From contig OY969553.1 of NCBI GenBank assembly GCA_963700925.1, positions 4,154,001 to 4,218,000 of the forward strand: DNA of 64,000 bases, written 5' to 3'. Origin of the DNA: CAWJMD01 sp963700925 (GTDB taxonomy: Bacteria; Actinomycetota; Actinomycetes; Actinomycetales; CAWJMD01). Shown one piece after another: positions 23,413 through 32,281 of this stretch (position 1 is its first letter; every line of letters starts with the position of its first letter). The translations under genes and the position numbers were made by a program. Under the pieces are notes generated by a model. It worked only from the letters and a program-made list of their open reading frames with translations, was not told the origin of the DNA and did no database searches.

Positions 23413-23426
23413 CCCCGCGCTGGGGG

Positions 23427-24320
23427 TCAGGCGCTCGCCAGCCAGGCGGCGGCCTGGTCGATGTCGCTGTGCTGGAACAGATATCCGGCGTCGATCAGCA
23501 CCTGGGGCGCAACGCGCTTGCTGCCGAGCACGTTCTCGGCGAACTCACCGAGGCCAAGCCTGAGGGCGAACTGGGGGACGACGGCGACGGCTGGACGGTG
23601 CAGGGCCTTCGCCAGCGCGCGAGTGAACTCCGCGTTGGTGACAGGTGCGGGCGAGACGAGGTTCACCGGCCCGTGCACGTCGTGCTCCAGCAGGAACGAG
23701 ACGACGCCAAGAACGTCGGGGAGCGTGATCCAGCTCCACCACGCATTACCGCTACCGAGTCGTCCGCCCAGACCCAGCTTGAACAGGGGCAGCAGCCGTT
23801 CCAGCGCGCCGCCGCCCGGGCCCAGCACGAGCCCGGTGCGCATGTGAGCGACCCTGATGCCGGCGTCGACGGCGGGGCGAGACGCTGCCTCCCAGTCGAC
23901 GCAGACGTCGGACAGGAACGCGTCACCGGGCTCGTCGGACTCGACCAGCACATGGTCTCCACAGTCAGCGCCGTAGTAGTCCATGCCGGACGACTGGACC
24001 AGCACCTGGGGGAGCGGGTCCATCTGTGCCAGTGCGGTACTCAGCGTCCGCGAAGCGTCCACGCGGGAGTCGCGGATCGTCCGTTTGTACTCGGGCGTCC
24101 AGCGGTGCTCGGCCGTGCCGGCGCCGGACAGGTTGACCGCGGCCTGCACGCTGCCGAGGGCAGCAAGGTCGAGCTTCCCGGCGGCCGGGTCCCACTCCAC
24201 CTCGTCGGCGGTCTGCGGCAGCCTGCGGACGAGCCGGACCACGTCGTGGCCCTCCCCGCGCAGATGCTCGACCAGCGGCTGGCCGATGAACCCCGAGGCA
24301 CCGCTGACGACGATCCTCAT
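23427..24320 (-). CDS. TIGR01777-family NAD(P)-binding epimerase-like protein
   Basis: The 297-residue protein is a short-chain dehydrogenase of the extended type. It begins MRIVVSGASGFIGQPLVEHL, with the GxxGxxG dinucleotide site, and has AAVNLSGAGTAEHRWTPEYK, the SSGMDYYG segment (the family's YxxxK Tyr region) and the family-typical C-terminus ENVLGSKRVAPQVLIDAGY. The reaction is unknown. It starts 16 bp behind the E2 gene on the same strand and is therefore probably co-transcribed with it, an arrangement common in actinobacteria. Confidence 0.88.
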   Translation of the reverse strand: MRIVVSGASGFIGQPLVEHLRGEGHDVVRLVRRLPQTADEVEWDPAAGKLDLAALGSVQAAVNLSGAGTAEHRWTPEYKRTIRDSRVDASRTLSTALAQMDPLPQVLVQSSGMDYYGADCGDHVLVESDEPGDAFLSDVCVDWEAASRPAVDAGIRVAHMRTGLVLGPGGGALERLLPLFKLGLGGRLGSGNAWWSWITLPDVLGVVSFLLEHDVHGPVNLVSPAPVTNAEFTRALAKALHRPAVAVVPQFALRLGLGEFAENVLGSKRVAPQVLIDAGYLFQHSDIDQAAAWLASA

Positions 24321-24336
24321 GCCGGGGCGGCCTCCG

Positions 24337-26394
24337 TCACAGGTTCAGGTCTGCGTCGAATGCGCCTTCCTCCAGCCGCTCCTTGATCGTGATGAGGAAG
24401 CGGGCGGCGTCTGCACCGTCGACGATGCGGTGGTCGTACGACAGCGCGAGGTACACCATCGACCGGATCGCGATCGTCTCGCCGCCGTCCGCGTCCACCG
24501 TCACCACCGGACGCTTGACGACGGCACCTGTGCCGAGGATCGCCACCTGGGGCTGGTTGATGATCGGGGTGTCGAACAGCGCGCCACGGCTACCCGTGTT
24601 GGTCAGCGTGAACGTGCCACCGCCCAGCTCGTCCGGCGTGATCTTGTTGTTGCGGGTGCGTTCCGCGAGGTCGGCGATCTTGCGGGACAGGCCGGCGATG
24701 TTGAGGTCGCCCGCCTCGCGGATCACGGGCACCAGGAGCCCCCGCTCGGTGTCGACTGCCACCCCAAGGTTCTCCTGCGCCGGGTAGACGATCTCGTCCC
24801 CGTCCAGCGTCGCGTTCACCTTCGGGTGCGCCTTCAGCGCCTCGACCGTCGCTAGGGCGAAGAAGGGCAGGAACGACAGCTTCACGCCCTCGCGCGACTC
24901 GAACGCCGCCTTCGCTCGCGCGCGGAGCCGGGCGATCTTGGTGACGTCGACCTCGACCACGGTGGTGAGCTGGGCCGACACCTGCAACGACTCGACCATC
25001 CGTGCCGCGATCAGCTTCCGCAGCCGCGACATCTTCTCGGTGGTGCCGCGCTGCGGGGCGACGGCGACCTTTGCTGCTGCCGGAGCTGCCGACGAAGCGG
25101 CGGCTGGGGCGGACGCGGCCGGCGCCTGCGCAGCGGGTGCCCTGGCGGCCTCCTCCTCCGCCGCACGGGCGGCACGGGCCTCCTCGGCCGCGGCGAGCAC
25201 GTCCTGCTTGCGGATGCGCCCACCGACTCCGGTGCCGTTGAGCGACGCCAGGTCGACGCCGTGCTCGGCAGCCAGCTTGCGCACCAGCGGTGTCACGTAC
25301 GACGCGTCGCCGCTCGACGGGCGGCTCGGCTGGGCCTGCTGTTCCTGTGCCGGCGCCTGGGTCTGTGCCGGCGCCTGGGTCTGTGCCGGCGCCTGGGTCT
25401 GTGCCGGTGCCTGCTCGGCCTGGGCCGTCGGCTCCTCGGCTCCGGCATCGGCCGACGGCTGCTGGTCCGCCGCCTGCTCGGCGTCGGGGGCCGGCGCCTC
25501 GGCCTGCTGCTGGACCTGCCCGTTCTGTTCCGCGGGCTGTTCCTCGGGCTGCTCCGCAGGCTCCGGCTCGGCCTGCTTCTGCTGGGCCGGCTCGGCCGGC
25601 TCGGCCGGCTCGGCCTGCTCGGCCTGCTGCTGGTCGCCGCCACCGCCGTCACCGACCAGCGCGAGCGCGGCTCCGACCTCGACGGTCTCGTCCTCGCCGA
25701 CCAGGATCTTCTGCACCGTGCCGCCCACGGGCGACGGGATCTCGGTGTCGACCTTGTCGGTGGACACCTCGAGCAGCGGCTCGTCGACCTCGACGGTGTC
25801 GCCCTCGGCCTTCAGCCAGCGCGTGACCGTGCCCTCGGTGACGCTCTCGCCGAGCGCCGGCATCTTCACCTCGGTGCCACCGCCGCCGCCGCCGCCACCG
25901 CCGTTGCTGCCGGACGACTGGGGCTGCTCCTCCGCCGGGGCGGGTGAGGGCGTGCTCTCGGCGGCCTGGGGCTGCTCGGCGTCCGTCGAAGGAGCCTCGG
26001 CCTGCTCGTTCGCTGGAGCCTCCTGGTCGGCAGCCTTCGCATCCGCGTCGGGGGCGCCCGACTGCTCGGCAGCGGACTGCTCCGGCTTCGAGTCAGCCTC
26101 CGCCGAGTCGTCAGCACCGGACTGCTGGCCACCACCGTCGGAGGACGAGTCGGCCTCGCCCTCACCGATCACGGCGAGCTGGGCGCCGACCTCGACGGTC
26201 TCGTCCTCGTCCACCAGGATCTTCTGCAGCACACCGGCTACGGGAGAGGGGATCTCGGTGTCGACCTTGTCGGTCGACACCTCCAGCAATGGCTCGTCGA
26301 CCTCCACGCGATCGCCCACCTGCTTGAGCCAGCGCGTGACGGTGCCCTCGGTGACGCTCTCACCCAGGGCGGGCATCTCGACGGAGTCGGACAT
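24337..26394 (-). CDS. sucB: Dihydrolipoamide acyltransferase (E2) with two lipoyl domains
   Basis: E2 forms the core of a 2-oxoacid dehydrogenase complex. The 685-residue chain has two lipoyl domains (about 3-78 and 180-255) with lipoylated Lys in VSTDKVDTE, a peripheral-subunit-binding domain (VTPLVRKLAAEHGVDL, about 370-405) and the catalytic domain (about 455-680) with the active-site His in LSYDHRIVDG. The linkers are very long and made of Ala, Pro, Gln and Glu. Actinobacteria annotate it as SucB, but it usually serves pyruvate dehydrogenase, since 2-oxoglutarate dehydrogenase carries its own E2 domain; the assignment to one complex is open. ATG 26394 has GGGAG five bases upstream. lpdA lies just upstream. 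Confidence 0.92.
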   Translation of the reverse strand: MSDSVEMPALGESVTEGTVTRWLKQVGDRVEVDEPLLEVSTDKVDTEIPSPVAGVLQKILVDEDETVEVGAQLAVIGEGEADSSSDGGGQQSGADDSAEADSKPEQSAAEQSGAPDADAKAADQEAPANEQAEAPSTDAEQPQAAESTPSPAPAEEQPQSSGSNGGGGGGGGGTEVKMPALGESVTEGTVTRWLKAEGDTVEVDEPLLEVSTDKVDTEIPSPVGGTVQKILVGEDETVEVGAALALVGDGGGGDQQQAEQAEPAEPAEPAQQKQAEPEPAEQPEEQPAEQNGQVQQQAEAPAPDAEQAADQQPSADAGAEEPTAQAEQAPAQTQAPAQTQAPAQTQAPAQEQQAQPSRPSSGDASYVTPLVRKLAAEHGVDLASLNGTGVGGRIRKQDVLAAAEEARAARAAEEEAARAPAAQAPAASAPAAASSAAPAAAKVAVAPQRGTTEKMSRLRKLIAARMVESLQVSAQLTTVVEVDVTKIARLRARAKAAFESREGVKLSFLPFFALATVEALKAHPKVNATLDGDEIVYPAQENLGVAVDTERGLLVPVIREAGDLNIAGLSRKIADLAERTRNNKITPDELGGGTFTLTNTGSRGALFDTPIINQPQVAILGTGAVVKRPVVTVDADGGETIAIRSMVYLALSYDHRIVDGADAARFLITIKERLEEGAFDADLNL
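25346..25417 (-). repeat. 18-bp tandem repeat in the E2 linker
   Basis: Four copies of an 18-bp unit, TGTGCCGGCGCCTGGGTC on the plus strand, the last with changes. On the coding strand they encode the repeated hexapeptide QTQAPA in the second linker of the E2 protein. Copy number is likely to vary between strains. Confidence 0.85.
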
Positions 26395-26478
26395 CGGCTC
26401 TCCCATCAGACGGTGCGGCTGCTGCGGTGGTGTTGCTGGTCTTGCTGGTGGCGCGGGTCCAACTCTGGTGCGGGACGG

Positions 26479-27867
26479 TCAGGCGTGCACGTGCAACGGC
26501 TTGCCGGCGAGCGCGAGGTGCGCCTCACCGAGCGACTCGCTCTGGGTCGGGTGGGCGTGAATCAGGGCGGCCACGTCCTCGGGGTAGGCCTCCCAGTTCA
26601 CGATCAGCGACCCCTCGCCGACCTGCTCGCCCATGCGGGCGCCGACGGCGACGAAGCCGACGACGGGGCCGCCGGACTCGCGGATCAGCTTGACGAAGCC
26701 TGCGGTGCCGAGGATCTGGCTCTTGCCGTTGCCGCCGAGGTTGTAGTCCATCACCTCGACGTTGTCGTCGCCGTACTTCTCGCGGGCCTGGGCCTCGGTG
26801 AGTCCGACTGACGCGACCTCGGGGTCGCAGTAGGTGACGCGCGGGATGCCGGAATCGATCACGGGCGCCGGGTTGAGACCGGCGATCTCCTCGGCCACGA
26901 AGATGCCGTGGGCGAAGCCGCGATGTGCGAGCTGCAGACCGGGTACCAGGTCGCCGATCGCGTAGACGCCGTCGACGTTGGTGCGCAGGCGCTCGTCCGT
27001 CGGCACGAAGCCGCGGTCGAGGGTGACGCCGGCCTCGTCGAAGCCGAGGCCCGTCGTGCTGGGGCCGCGGCCGACTGCGACGAGCAGGATGTCGGCCTCG
27101 ATGGTGTCGCCGTTCTCGAGGGACACCTTCACGCCGGAGTCGGACTGCTCGACGCCCGCGAACCTGACCCCGGTCTTGAACGCGATCTTGCGCTTGCGGA
27201 ACGCGCGCTCGAGCACCTTGCTGGCGGACTCGTCCTCGGTCGGCACCAGCCGGGGGAGCGCCTCGACGATGGTGACGTCGACGCCGAACGACTTCCAGAC
27301 GCTGGCGAACTCGACACCGATGACGCCGCCGCCGAGCACCACTGCGCTCTGCGGGATCCAGTCCATCTCGAGGGCCTGGTCGCTGGTGACCACCCGTCCG
27401 CCGATATCGAGGCCGGGCAGGCTGCGAGCGTACGAGCCGGTCGCGAGCACCACGTTCGTGCCGGTCAGCGTGCGGTCACCGACCTGCACCGTGGTCGGCG
27501 ACGTGAGCCGGCCCTCGCCCTCGACCAGCGTCACCTTGTGAGCCTTCACCAGGCCCTGGAGGCCCTTGTAGAGGCGGCTGATGACGCCGTTCTTGTACTC
27601 GTTCACCCCAGCCATGTCGATCGACTCGAGCTGGGTGTGGACGCCGTACTTCGCACTCTCGCGGGCGGTGTCGGCGATCTCCGCTGCGTGCAGCAGAGCC
27701 TTGGTCGGGATGCAGCCGTAGTGCAGGCACGTCCCGCCGACCTTGTCCTTCTCGACGAGTGCGACCGACATGCCCAGCTCTGCGGCCCGGAACGCGCAGG
27801 CGTATCCGCCGCTGCCGGCCCCCAGGATCACGATGTCGAAGGCCTCGCCGGTGGCGTCGTCCGCCAT
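26479..27867 (-). CDS. lpdA: Dihydrolipoyl dehydrogenase (E3)
   Basis: E3 reoxidises dihydrolipoyl groups of 2-oxoacid dehydrogenases and the glycine cleavage system with FAD and NAD. The 462-residue protein has the FAD site VILGAGSGGYACAFRA, the redox disulfide GGTCLHYGCIPTK, the NAD site VVLGGGVIGVEFASVW and the C-terminal active-site HAHPTQSESLGEA with the catalytic His and Glu. All key residues are present. ATG 27867. It is 84 bp upstream of the E2 gene in the same direction and probably heads an lpdA-sucB-epimerase operon. Confidence 0.95.
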   Translation of the reverse strand: MADDATGEAFDIVILGAGSGGYACAFRAAELGMSVALVEKDKVGGTCLHYGCIPTKALLHAAEIADTARESAKYGVHTQLESIDMAGVNEYKNGVISRLYKGLQGLVKAHKVTLVEGEGRLTSPTTVQVGDRTLTGTNVVLATGSYARSLPGLDIGGRVVTSDQALEMDWIPQSAVVLGGGVIGVEFASVWKSFGVDVTIVEALPRLVPTEDESASKVLERAFRKRKIAFKTGVRFAGVEQSDSGVKVSLENGDTIEADILLVAVGRGPSTTGLGFDEAGVTLDRGFVPTDERLRTNVDGVYAIGDLVPGLQLAHRGFAHGIFVAEEIAGLNPAPVIDSGIPRVTYCDPEVASVGLTEAQAREKYGDDNVEVMDYNLGGNGKSQILGTAGFVKLIRESGGPVVGFVAVGARMGEQVGEGSLIVNWEAYPEDVAALIHAHPTQSESLGEAHLALAGKPLHVHA

Positions 27868-28091
27868 GCTGCCGCTCCCTTGCGCGTCGGGTGCACGTGA
27901 ACGGGACGTCGGCGGCGAGCCGCCGCAGCCACCCCGGGCCCGTCGTGTGAGCCGGGGTCCATCCTGGCACTAGTCGCCACACCATTCGCAACCGGACCAA
28001 GCGAGGCCTCCGGGCGCTACCGTTCGTCACGAGCGGTGGCACGAGCCCGTCGCAGCCGGTCGCGAGATCGCCCGACAGAAGGGGCCTTGGG

Positions 28092-28472
28092 ATGGGTCTG
28101 TTCTCACGTCTGAAGGGTGGACGGCGAAAGGGCGGCGCCTCGGCGTCGACCGGTCCGATCGGAGGCGACGCGGGGCAGGTGCGCCGGCACCTGGCCGAGT
28201 TCGCGTCCACCCGGGACGGTCTCGAGGCCTACATCGAGCCCGCGACGACCGTGACGCCGACGACGCTGCTGCTGGTGGCCGGCGACGGCGAGTGGACGCG
28301 CCGCCCGGTGCCGAGCCCGCAGGCAGGGCGCGACTTCGCGGCACGGCTGGGCATCGACGTCTACGACATCAACCTGTCGGGCTACCCGAGCCGCATGCGG
28401 GAGTGGAACGCGAAGCAGAAGGCGGCACGCGCGGACGACGGGACGGGGACCGGCACCAGCACCGCCACCTGA
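28092..28472 (+). CDS. Conserved actinobacterial hypothetical protein
   Basis: The 126-residue product starts MGLFSRLKGGRRKGG, a basic tail, followed by a compact domain with RRHLAEFASTRDGLEAYIEP, TTLLLVAGDGEWTRRPV and LGIDVYDINLSGYPSRMREWNAKQKAA, and a Thr/Gly-rich end. This pattern is familiar from a small cytosolic family found between lpdA and pepA in actinobacteria, sometimes labelled oxidoreductase without evidence. ATG 28092 follows AAGGGG. TACCGT near 28017 may be its -10. Confidence 0.75.
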   Translation: MGLFSRLKGGRRKGGASASTGPIGGDAGQVRRHLAEFASTRDGLEAYIEPATTVTPTTLLLVAGDGEWTRRPVPSPQAGRDFAARLGIDVYDINLSGYPSRMREWNAKQKAARADDGTGTGTSTAT

Positions 28473-28474
28473 CC

Positions 28475-28591
28475 CTTGCTCACCCAGCCCACAGGTCGTC
28501 GCCGGGGTGCTCATGCAGCCCACACGAAATCGCGCTCAGACTGTGGGTCTGAGGAGCCCGCCGCAGCGGTGACGTGGGCTGGAGGAGCAAG
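28475..28591. repeat. Structured element of about 120 bp, copy A
   Basis: Outer arms 28475-28492 (CTTGCTC-n2-CCAGCCCAC) and 28574-28591 pair at 16 of 18 positions. An inner hairpin lies at about 28515-28552 (GCCCACA with TGTGGG). A related copy is at 58498-58612: both share GGTGCTCA and GCCCACACGA in the inner part and end in the identical 15 bases GGAGGAGCAAGCGGG. It fills the gap between two convergent genes. Confidence 0.75.
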
Positions 28592-28602
28592 CGGGGTAGG
28601 GG

Positions 28603-30123
28603 TCAGCCGCCGATGCGCTCGGCCAGCGTCAGCAGGGTTCGGACGGCGACGCCGGTGCCGCCCTTGCCCGTGTAGCCGTGGGGGCTGTGGGAGTTGAACG
28701 CCGGGCCGGCGATGTCGAGGTGGGCCCACGGGATCGGCCGCCCGTCCTCGTACTCGCCGACGAACTCCCTGAGGAAGATCCCGGCCACGAGCATGCCGCC
28801 GAATTTCTCGCCCGTGTTCGACAGGTCGGCGACGGGCGAGTCGATGGACGCGCGCAGCTCCTCCGGCAGCGGCATCGGCCAGAACTGCTCACCCGCGCTC
28901 TTGGCCGCGTCGACCACGAGCTCGCGCAGGTCGTCGTCGTTGGACATCACGGCGCTGACCCGGTTGCCGAGGGCGATCATCTGGGCACCGGTCAGGGTGG
29001 CGACGTCGACCAGCACGTCGGGACGCTCGTCGCTCGCGGCGGTCAGCCCGTCGGCGAGCACCAGGCGGCCCTCGGCGTCGGTGTTGAGCACCTCCACCGT
29101 CCGGCCGCCGTAGATCGAGATGACGTCGGACGGGCGCTGCGCGGTGCCGGAGGGCATGTTCTCGGCCAGGCACAGCCAGCCCGTCACCGCGAGCGGCAGC
29201 TGAAGCCGGGCCGCGGCCACCACGGTGTGCAGCACCGCGGCGGCGCCGGCCATGTCGAGCTTCATCGTCTCCATGCCGGCGGCCGGCTTGATCGAGAGGC
29301 CGCCCGAGTCGAACGTGATCCCCTTGCCGACGAGGGCGAGGTGCTTGCGGGCGGCTCGACGTCCACCGGTCGGGGTGTAGGTCAGCTTGACCAGTCGGGG
29401 TCCACGGCTCGAGCCCTGGCCGACGCCGATCAGCCCGCCGTAGCCGCCGCGCGCCAGCGCCGCGTCGTCGAGCACCTTCACCGTGATGCCGTGCTCCTTG
29501 CCGAGCTCGCGGGCGGTGTCGGCGAAGGCTGCCGGGTAGAGGTCGAGGGGCGGGCAGTTCACCAGGTCCTTGGTGCCGCCGATGGCCTCGGCCAGCACCG
29601 CGGCGCGCGTGACGGCGGCGCGGGCGTCAGTGTCGCGCGACAGCGGGGTCAGCACGGACACCTTGCCCACCGCGTCGGGGCTCGAGGAAGCCGACTTCTT
29701 CTTGTACTGCGTGTACGAGTAGGCGCCGAACAGCGCGCCCTCGGAGACGGCGGCCAGCTGGTCTGCGGTGCGGGCCGGCAGCCCGAGCGCGACGTGCCTG
29801 ACACCGGCGAGCTCACGCACGGCGGCTCCGGCGGCTCGGCGGAGCGTCTCGAGCCCGACGCCTCCGCGTCCGACCTCGCCGACTCCCGTCAGCACGATCA
29901 CCGGCGCCTTGATCTCGTCGTTCGCCGGGACGCGCCTGACCTCGTCGGGCGAACCCTTCACGCCCAGTCCGGTCAGCGAGTGCTCGAGATCTCGACGCAG
30001 GCCCGACGGCAGCGAGTCGGCTTGGTACAGCTGCGGCCCGTCGTCAGACTTGGCGACCGCTACGACGATCGCGTCGGCGGCCAGGGTGGCTGCGTCCTTG
30101 CCGGTCAGGCTGAGCGTGGTCAC
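28603..30123 (-). CDS. pepA: Leucyl aminopeptidase
   Basis: PepA is a cytosolic M17 zinc/manganese aminopeptidase that releases N-terminal residues from peptides. The 506-residue protein has a variable N-terminal domain and the C-terminal catalytic domain with the metal ligands in LALVGKGITFDSGG (Lys, Asp), LDMAGAA and the M17 signature NTDAEGRLVLAD. ATG-like frames extend to 30156, but GTG 30123 is preceded by GAGGAG at five bases, so it is taken as start. It is divergent from gcvT with 131 bp between the starts. Confidence 0.93.
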   Translation of the reverse strand: MTTLSLTGKDAATLAADAIVVAVAKSDDGPQLYQADSLPSGLRRDLEHSLTGLGVKGSPDEVRRVPANDEIKAPVIVLTGVGEVGRGGVGLETLRRAAGAAVRELAGVRHVALGLPARTADQLAAVSEGALFGAYSYTQYKKKSASSSPDAVGKVSVLTPLSRDTDARAAVTRAAVLAEAIGGTKDLVNCPPLDLYPAAFADTARELGKEHGITVKVLDDAALARGGYGGLIGVGQGSSRGPRLVKLTYTPTGGRRAARKHLALVGKGITFDSGGLSIKPAAGMETMKLDMAGAAAVLHTVVAAARLQLPLAVTGWLCLAENMPSGTAQRPSDVISIYGGRTVEVLNTDAEGRLVLADGLTAASDERPDVLVDVATLTGAQMIALGNRVSAVMSNDDDLRELVVDAAKSAGEQFWPMPLPEELRASIDSPVADLSNTGEKFGGMLVAGIFLREFVGEYEDGRPIPWAHLDIAGPAFNSHSPHGYTGKGGTGVAVRTLLTLAERIGG

Positions 30124-30241
30124 GGTTCTCCTCGCGTCGACGTTGCCCGCGGCCACCTCGCCGGCTGTGGGCAGGCCAGCAAGGGCTGCCGACCGCGTTG
30201 TCCGCGCCGATGGTAGTCACTCCTCGAAGAGCCGGGGCCGG

Positions 30242-30247
30242 TAGGTT
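30242..30247 (+). promoter_or_regulatory. -10 hexamer of gcvT, probably leaderless
   Basis: TAGGTT with a 7-base spacer to ATG 30255, no ribosome binding site. No glycine riboswitch is recognisable in the 131-bp gap to pepA. Confidence 0.5.
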
Positions 30248-30254
30248 GCCCGCC

Positions 30255-31373
30255 ATGCCTGACGCGCCCGCTGCTGCTCTCACCGGCCCCCTGCACGACC
30301 GCCACCTGGCGAACGGCGCCAAGCTGGCCGACTTCAGCGGCTGGTCGATGCCGCTCGAGTTCGCCGGTGGAGGAGTGCTCGCCGAGCACGCCGCCGTGCG
30401 CGAGGCGGTGGGTCTCTTCGACGTCAGCCACCTGGGCAAGGCGCGGGTCGCCGGACCGGGCGCCGCCGCCTTCGCCAACGCCACGCTCTCGAACGACCTG
30501 CGCCGGATCGCCCCGGGCCAGGCTCAGTACACGCTGTGCTGCGACGACGAGACCGGTGGCGTGGTCGACGACCTGATCGCGTACCTGCGCTCCGACGACG
30601 ACGTGCTCCTGGTGCCGAACGCCGCCAACACGGCCGAGGTGGTGCGCCGGCTGGCGGCCGCCGCTCCCTCTGGCGTCGAGGTGACGAACCTGCACACCGA
30701 CTACGCCGTGCTCGCCCTCCAGGGCCCTCTGTCGGACGAGGTACTCGGTGACCTCGGGCTACCCGCCGGCCACGACTACATGTCGTTCGTCGAAACCACC
30801 TGGAACAACTCGCCTCTCGTCGTCTGCCGCACGGGCTACACCGGCGAGCGCGGGTACGAGCTGCTTCCCCTCTGGGACGCTGCTGGTCCGCTCTGGGACG
30901 CCTTGCTCGCCGCTGTCACAGCGCGCGGTGGGCGCGCCGCCGGCCTCGGCGCGCGCGACACCCTGCGCACCGAGATGGGGTACGCGCTGCACGGTCACGA
31001 GCTCAGCCTGGACATCACCCCGGTGAAGGCGCGCGTCGGGTGGGCCGTCGGGTGGAAGAAGGACGCGTTCTGGGGACACGACGTGCTCGCCGCCGAGAAG
31101 GCCGCCGGTCCGGCGCGGGTGGCGCGCGGGCTGCTCGCGCTCGACCGTGGCGTGCCCCGCGCCGAGCTCGACGTGCTGGGCCCGGACGGGGTCGTGGTCG
31201 GGCGCACCACGTCGGGCACCTTCTCTCCGACTCTGAAGCAGGGGATCGGCTTGGCGCTGCTCGATGCTGTTGTCGCCGAGGGTGACGAGGTGGCGGTCGA
31301 CGTGCGCGGCCGGCACCTGCGCTGTCGCGTCGTCCGTCCGCCCTTCGTTGAGGTGCAGACGCGCCAGGACTGA
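30255..31373 (+). CDS. gcvT: Glycine cleavage system T-protein (aminomethyltransferase)
   Basis: GcvT moves the aminomethyl carbon from lipoylated H-protein to tetrahydrofolate and releases ammonia. The 372-residue protein has LADFSGWSMPLEF, FDVSHLGKARVAGPGA, the folate-pocket Asp in YLRSDDDVLLVPNAAN and RTGYTGERGYEL, and the C-terminal GRTTSGTFSPTLKQGIGLALL. Length is normal. The partners gcvH and gcvP are not in this window. The start ATG 30255 (MPDAPAAAL) follows TAGGTT directly; the frame open to 30198 is not used. Confidence 0.95.
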   Translation: MPDAPAAALTGPLHDRHLANGAKLADFSGWSMPLEFAGGGVLAEHAAVREAVGLFDVSHLGKARVAGPGAAAFANATLSNDLRRIAPGQAQYTLCCDDETGGVVDDLIAYLRSDDDVLLVPNAANTAEVVRRLAAAAPSGVEVTNLHTDYAVLALQGPLSDEVLGDLGLPAGHDYMSFVETTWNNSPLVVCRTGYTGERGYELLPLWDAAGPLWDALLAAVTARGGRAAGLGARDTLRTEMGYALHGHELSLDITPVKARVGWAVGWKKDAFWGHDVLAAEKAAGPARVARGLLALDRGVPRAELDVLGPDGVVVGRTTSGTFSPTLKQGIGLALLDAVVAEGDEVAVDVRGRHLRCRVVRPPFVEVQTRQD

Positions 31374-31440
31374 ATCGCTTTCGGGCTCGGACCCGCCGAT
31401 CGACCTCTACTTCACGAGGCTCCGTGCACGTTCACGAGGC

Positions 31441-31488
31441 TCGCTAGCCACGTTAACGGTGCGTTCGCCTCGTTAACGTGGCTAGCGA
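31441..31488. terminator. Perfect 18-bp inverted repeat between gcvT and cobS
   Basis: Arms 31441-31458 (TCGCTAGCCACGTTAACG) and 31471-31488 pair without a mismatch around a 12-base loop. It lies between the 3' ends of two convergent genes and could stop transcription from both sides, though no T-run follows. Just before it TTCACGAGGCT is repeated at 31411 and 31431. Confidence 0.55.
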
Positions 31489-31498
31489 ACAAAGACGG

Positions 31499-32281
31499 TC
31501 AGACGTTGGCGGCAACCACCACGAGGGCGGCGGTGAGGGCGGCCTCGACCGCTGCGCCCAGCACGTCGCCGGTGACGCCGCCGAGCCGGGAGATGCAGCG
31601 GCGCACCACCACCGCGACCACCAGGCACGCCGCTGCTGTGGCCAGTGCGCCCGACCACCAGGGCCAGCCCGCTGCGGCCAGCGCGCCAGAAGCCAGACCC
31701 GTCCACACCGAGACTGCGACAACGGCTTTCACCGGACGGACGGAGCCCGCAACAGCTGCGCCGAGTCCGTCAGGCCTGGCTGCCGGGACGCCTCGAGCGC
31801 ACACCACGGACAGCATCGCACGCGAGAGCGTCACTGCCGCTACGGTTCCGGTCGCAGCCGCCCACCAGCGCAGATCGGCGAGGGCCGCGAGACAGGCGAC
31901 CTGCGCCGCCAGGGTCACGACGAGCGTGACGGCTCCGGCGGGTCCGACGTCGCCGCGGCGCATCACGCTCAGGGCGCGCTCGCGGTCGTAGCCGGCGGCC
32001 AGGCCGTCAGCCGTGTCGGCCAGCCCGTCGAGATGCAGGCCCCGTGAGCCGAGGGCCAGGACGCCCACGGCCAGCGCAGCACTCGCCAGAGGTGGGACGC
32101 CGACGAGGGTGGCGCCGACGAGTACCGCCGCCGTGACGATCCCGAGGGGCAGCGTCGCGATCGGGGCCAGCAGCATCGCCCTCCCTGCGACCTGAGCGTC
32201 CACACGCTCCGGCGCCCGGGTGCGTACGACCGTGAGCGTGCCGAGGGCCAACCGCCACCCCGACCACTCGGCCTCTCTCAC
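31499..32281 (-). CDS. cobS: Adenosylcobinamide-GDP ribazoletransferase
   Basis: CobS joins alpha-ribazole to adenosylcobinamide-GDP in the membrane, the last step of cobalamin assembly. The 260-residue protein has about seven helices and the family motifs RGLHLDGLADTADGL with its Asp-rich metal site and RRGDVGPAGAVTLVV. GTG 32281 overlaps the stop of the MBL-cobU gene (GTGA), showing translational coupling; the longer open frame to 32677 overlaps cobU and is not coding. It is the last gene of the riboswitch-headed operon. Confidence 0.92.
   Translation of the reverse strand: MREAEWSGWRLALGTLTVVRTRAPERVDAQVAGRAMLLAPIATLPLGIVTAAVLVGATLVGVPPLASAALAVGVLALGSRGLHLDGLADTADGLAAGYDRERALSVMRRGDVGPAGAVTLVVTLAAQVACLAALADLRWWAAATGTVAAVTLSRAMLSVVCARGVPAARPDGLGAAVAGSVRPVKAVVAVSVWTGLASGALAAAGWPWWSGALATAAACLVVAVVVRRCISRLGGVTGDVLGAAVEAALTAALVVVAANV

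Noticed and set aside
24938..26560. 540-codon plus-strand frame opposite the E2 gene, rich in Cys and Ser
   Set aside because: It is the antisense of the Ala/Pro/Gln linkers and lipoyl domains of the E2 protein; the apparent Cys-rich repeats come from reading GCN/CAG repeats backwards.
30124..30254. Glycine riboswitch before gcvT
   Set aside because: The gap is only 131 bp, shared with divergent pepA, and shows none of the conserved glycine aptamer segments; gcvT appears leaderless.
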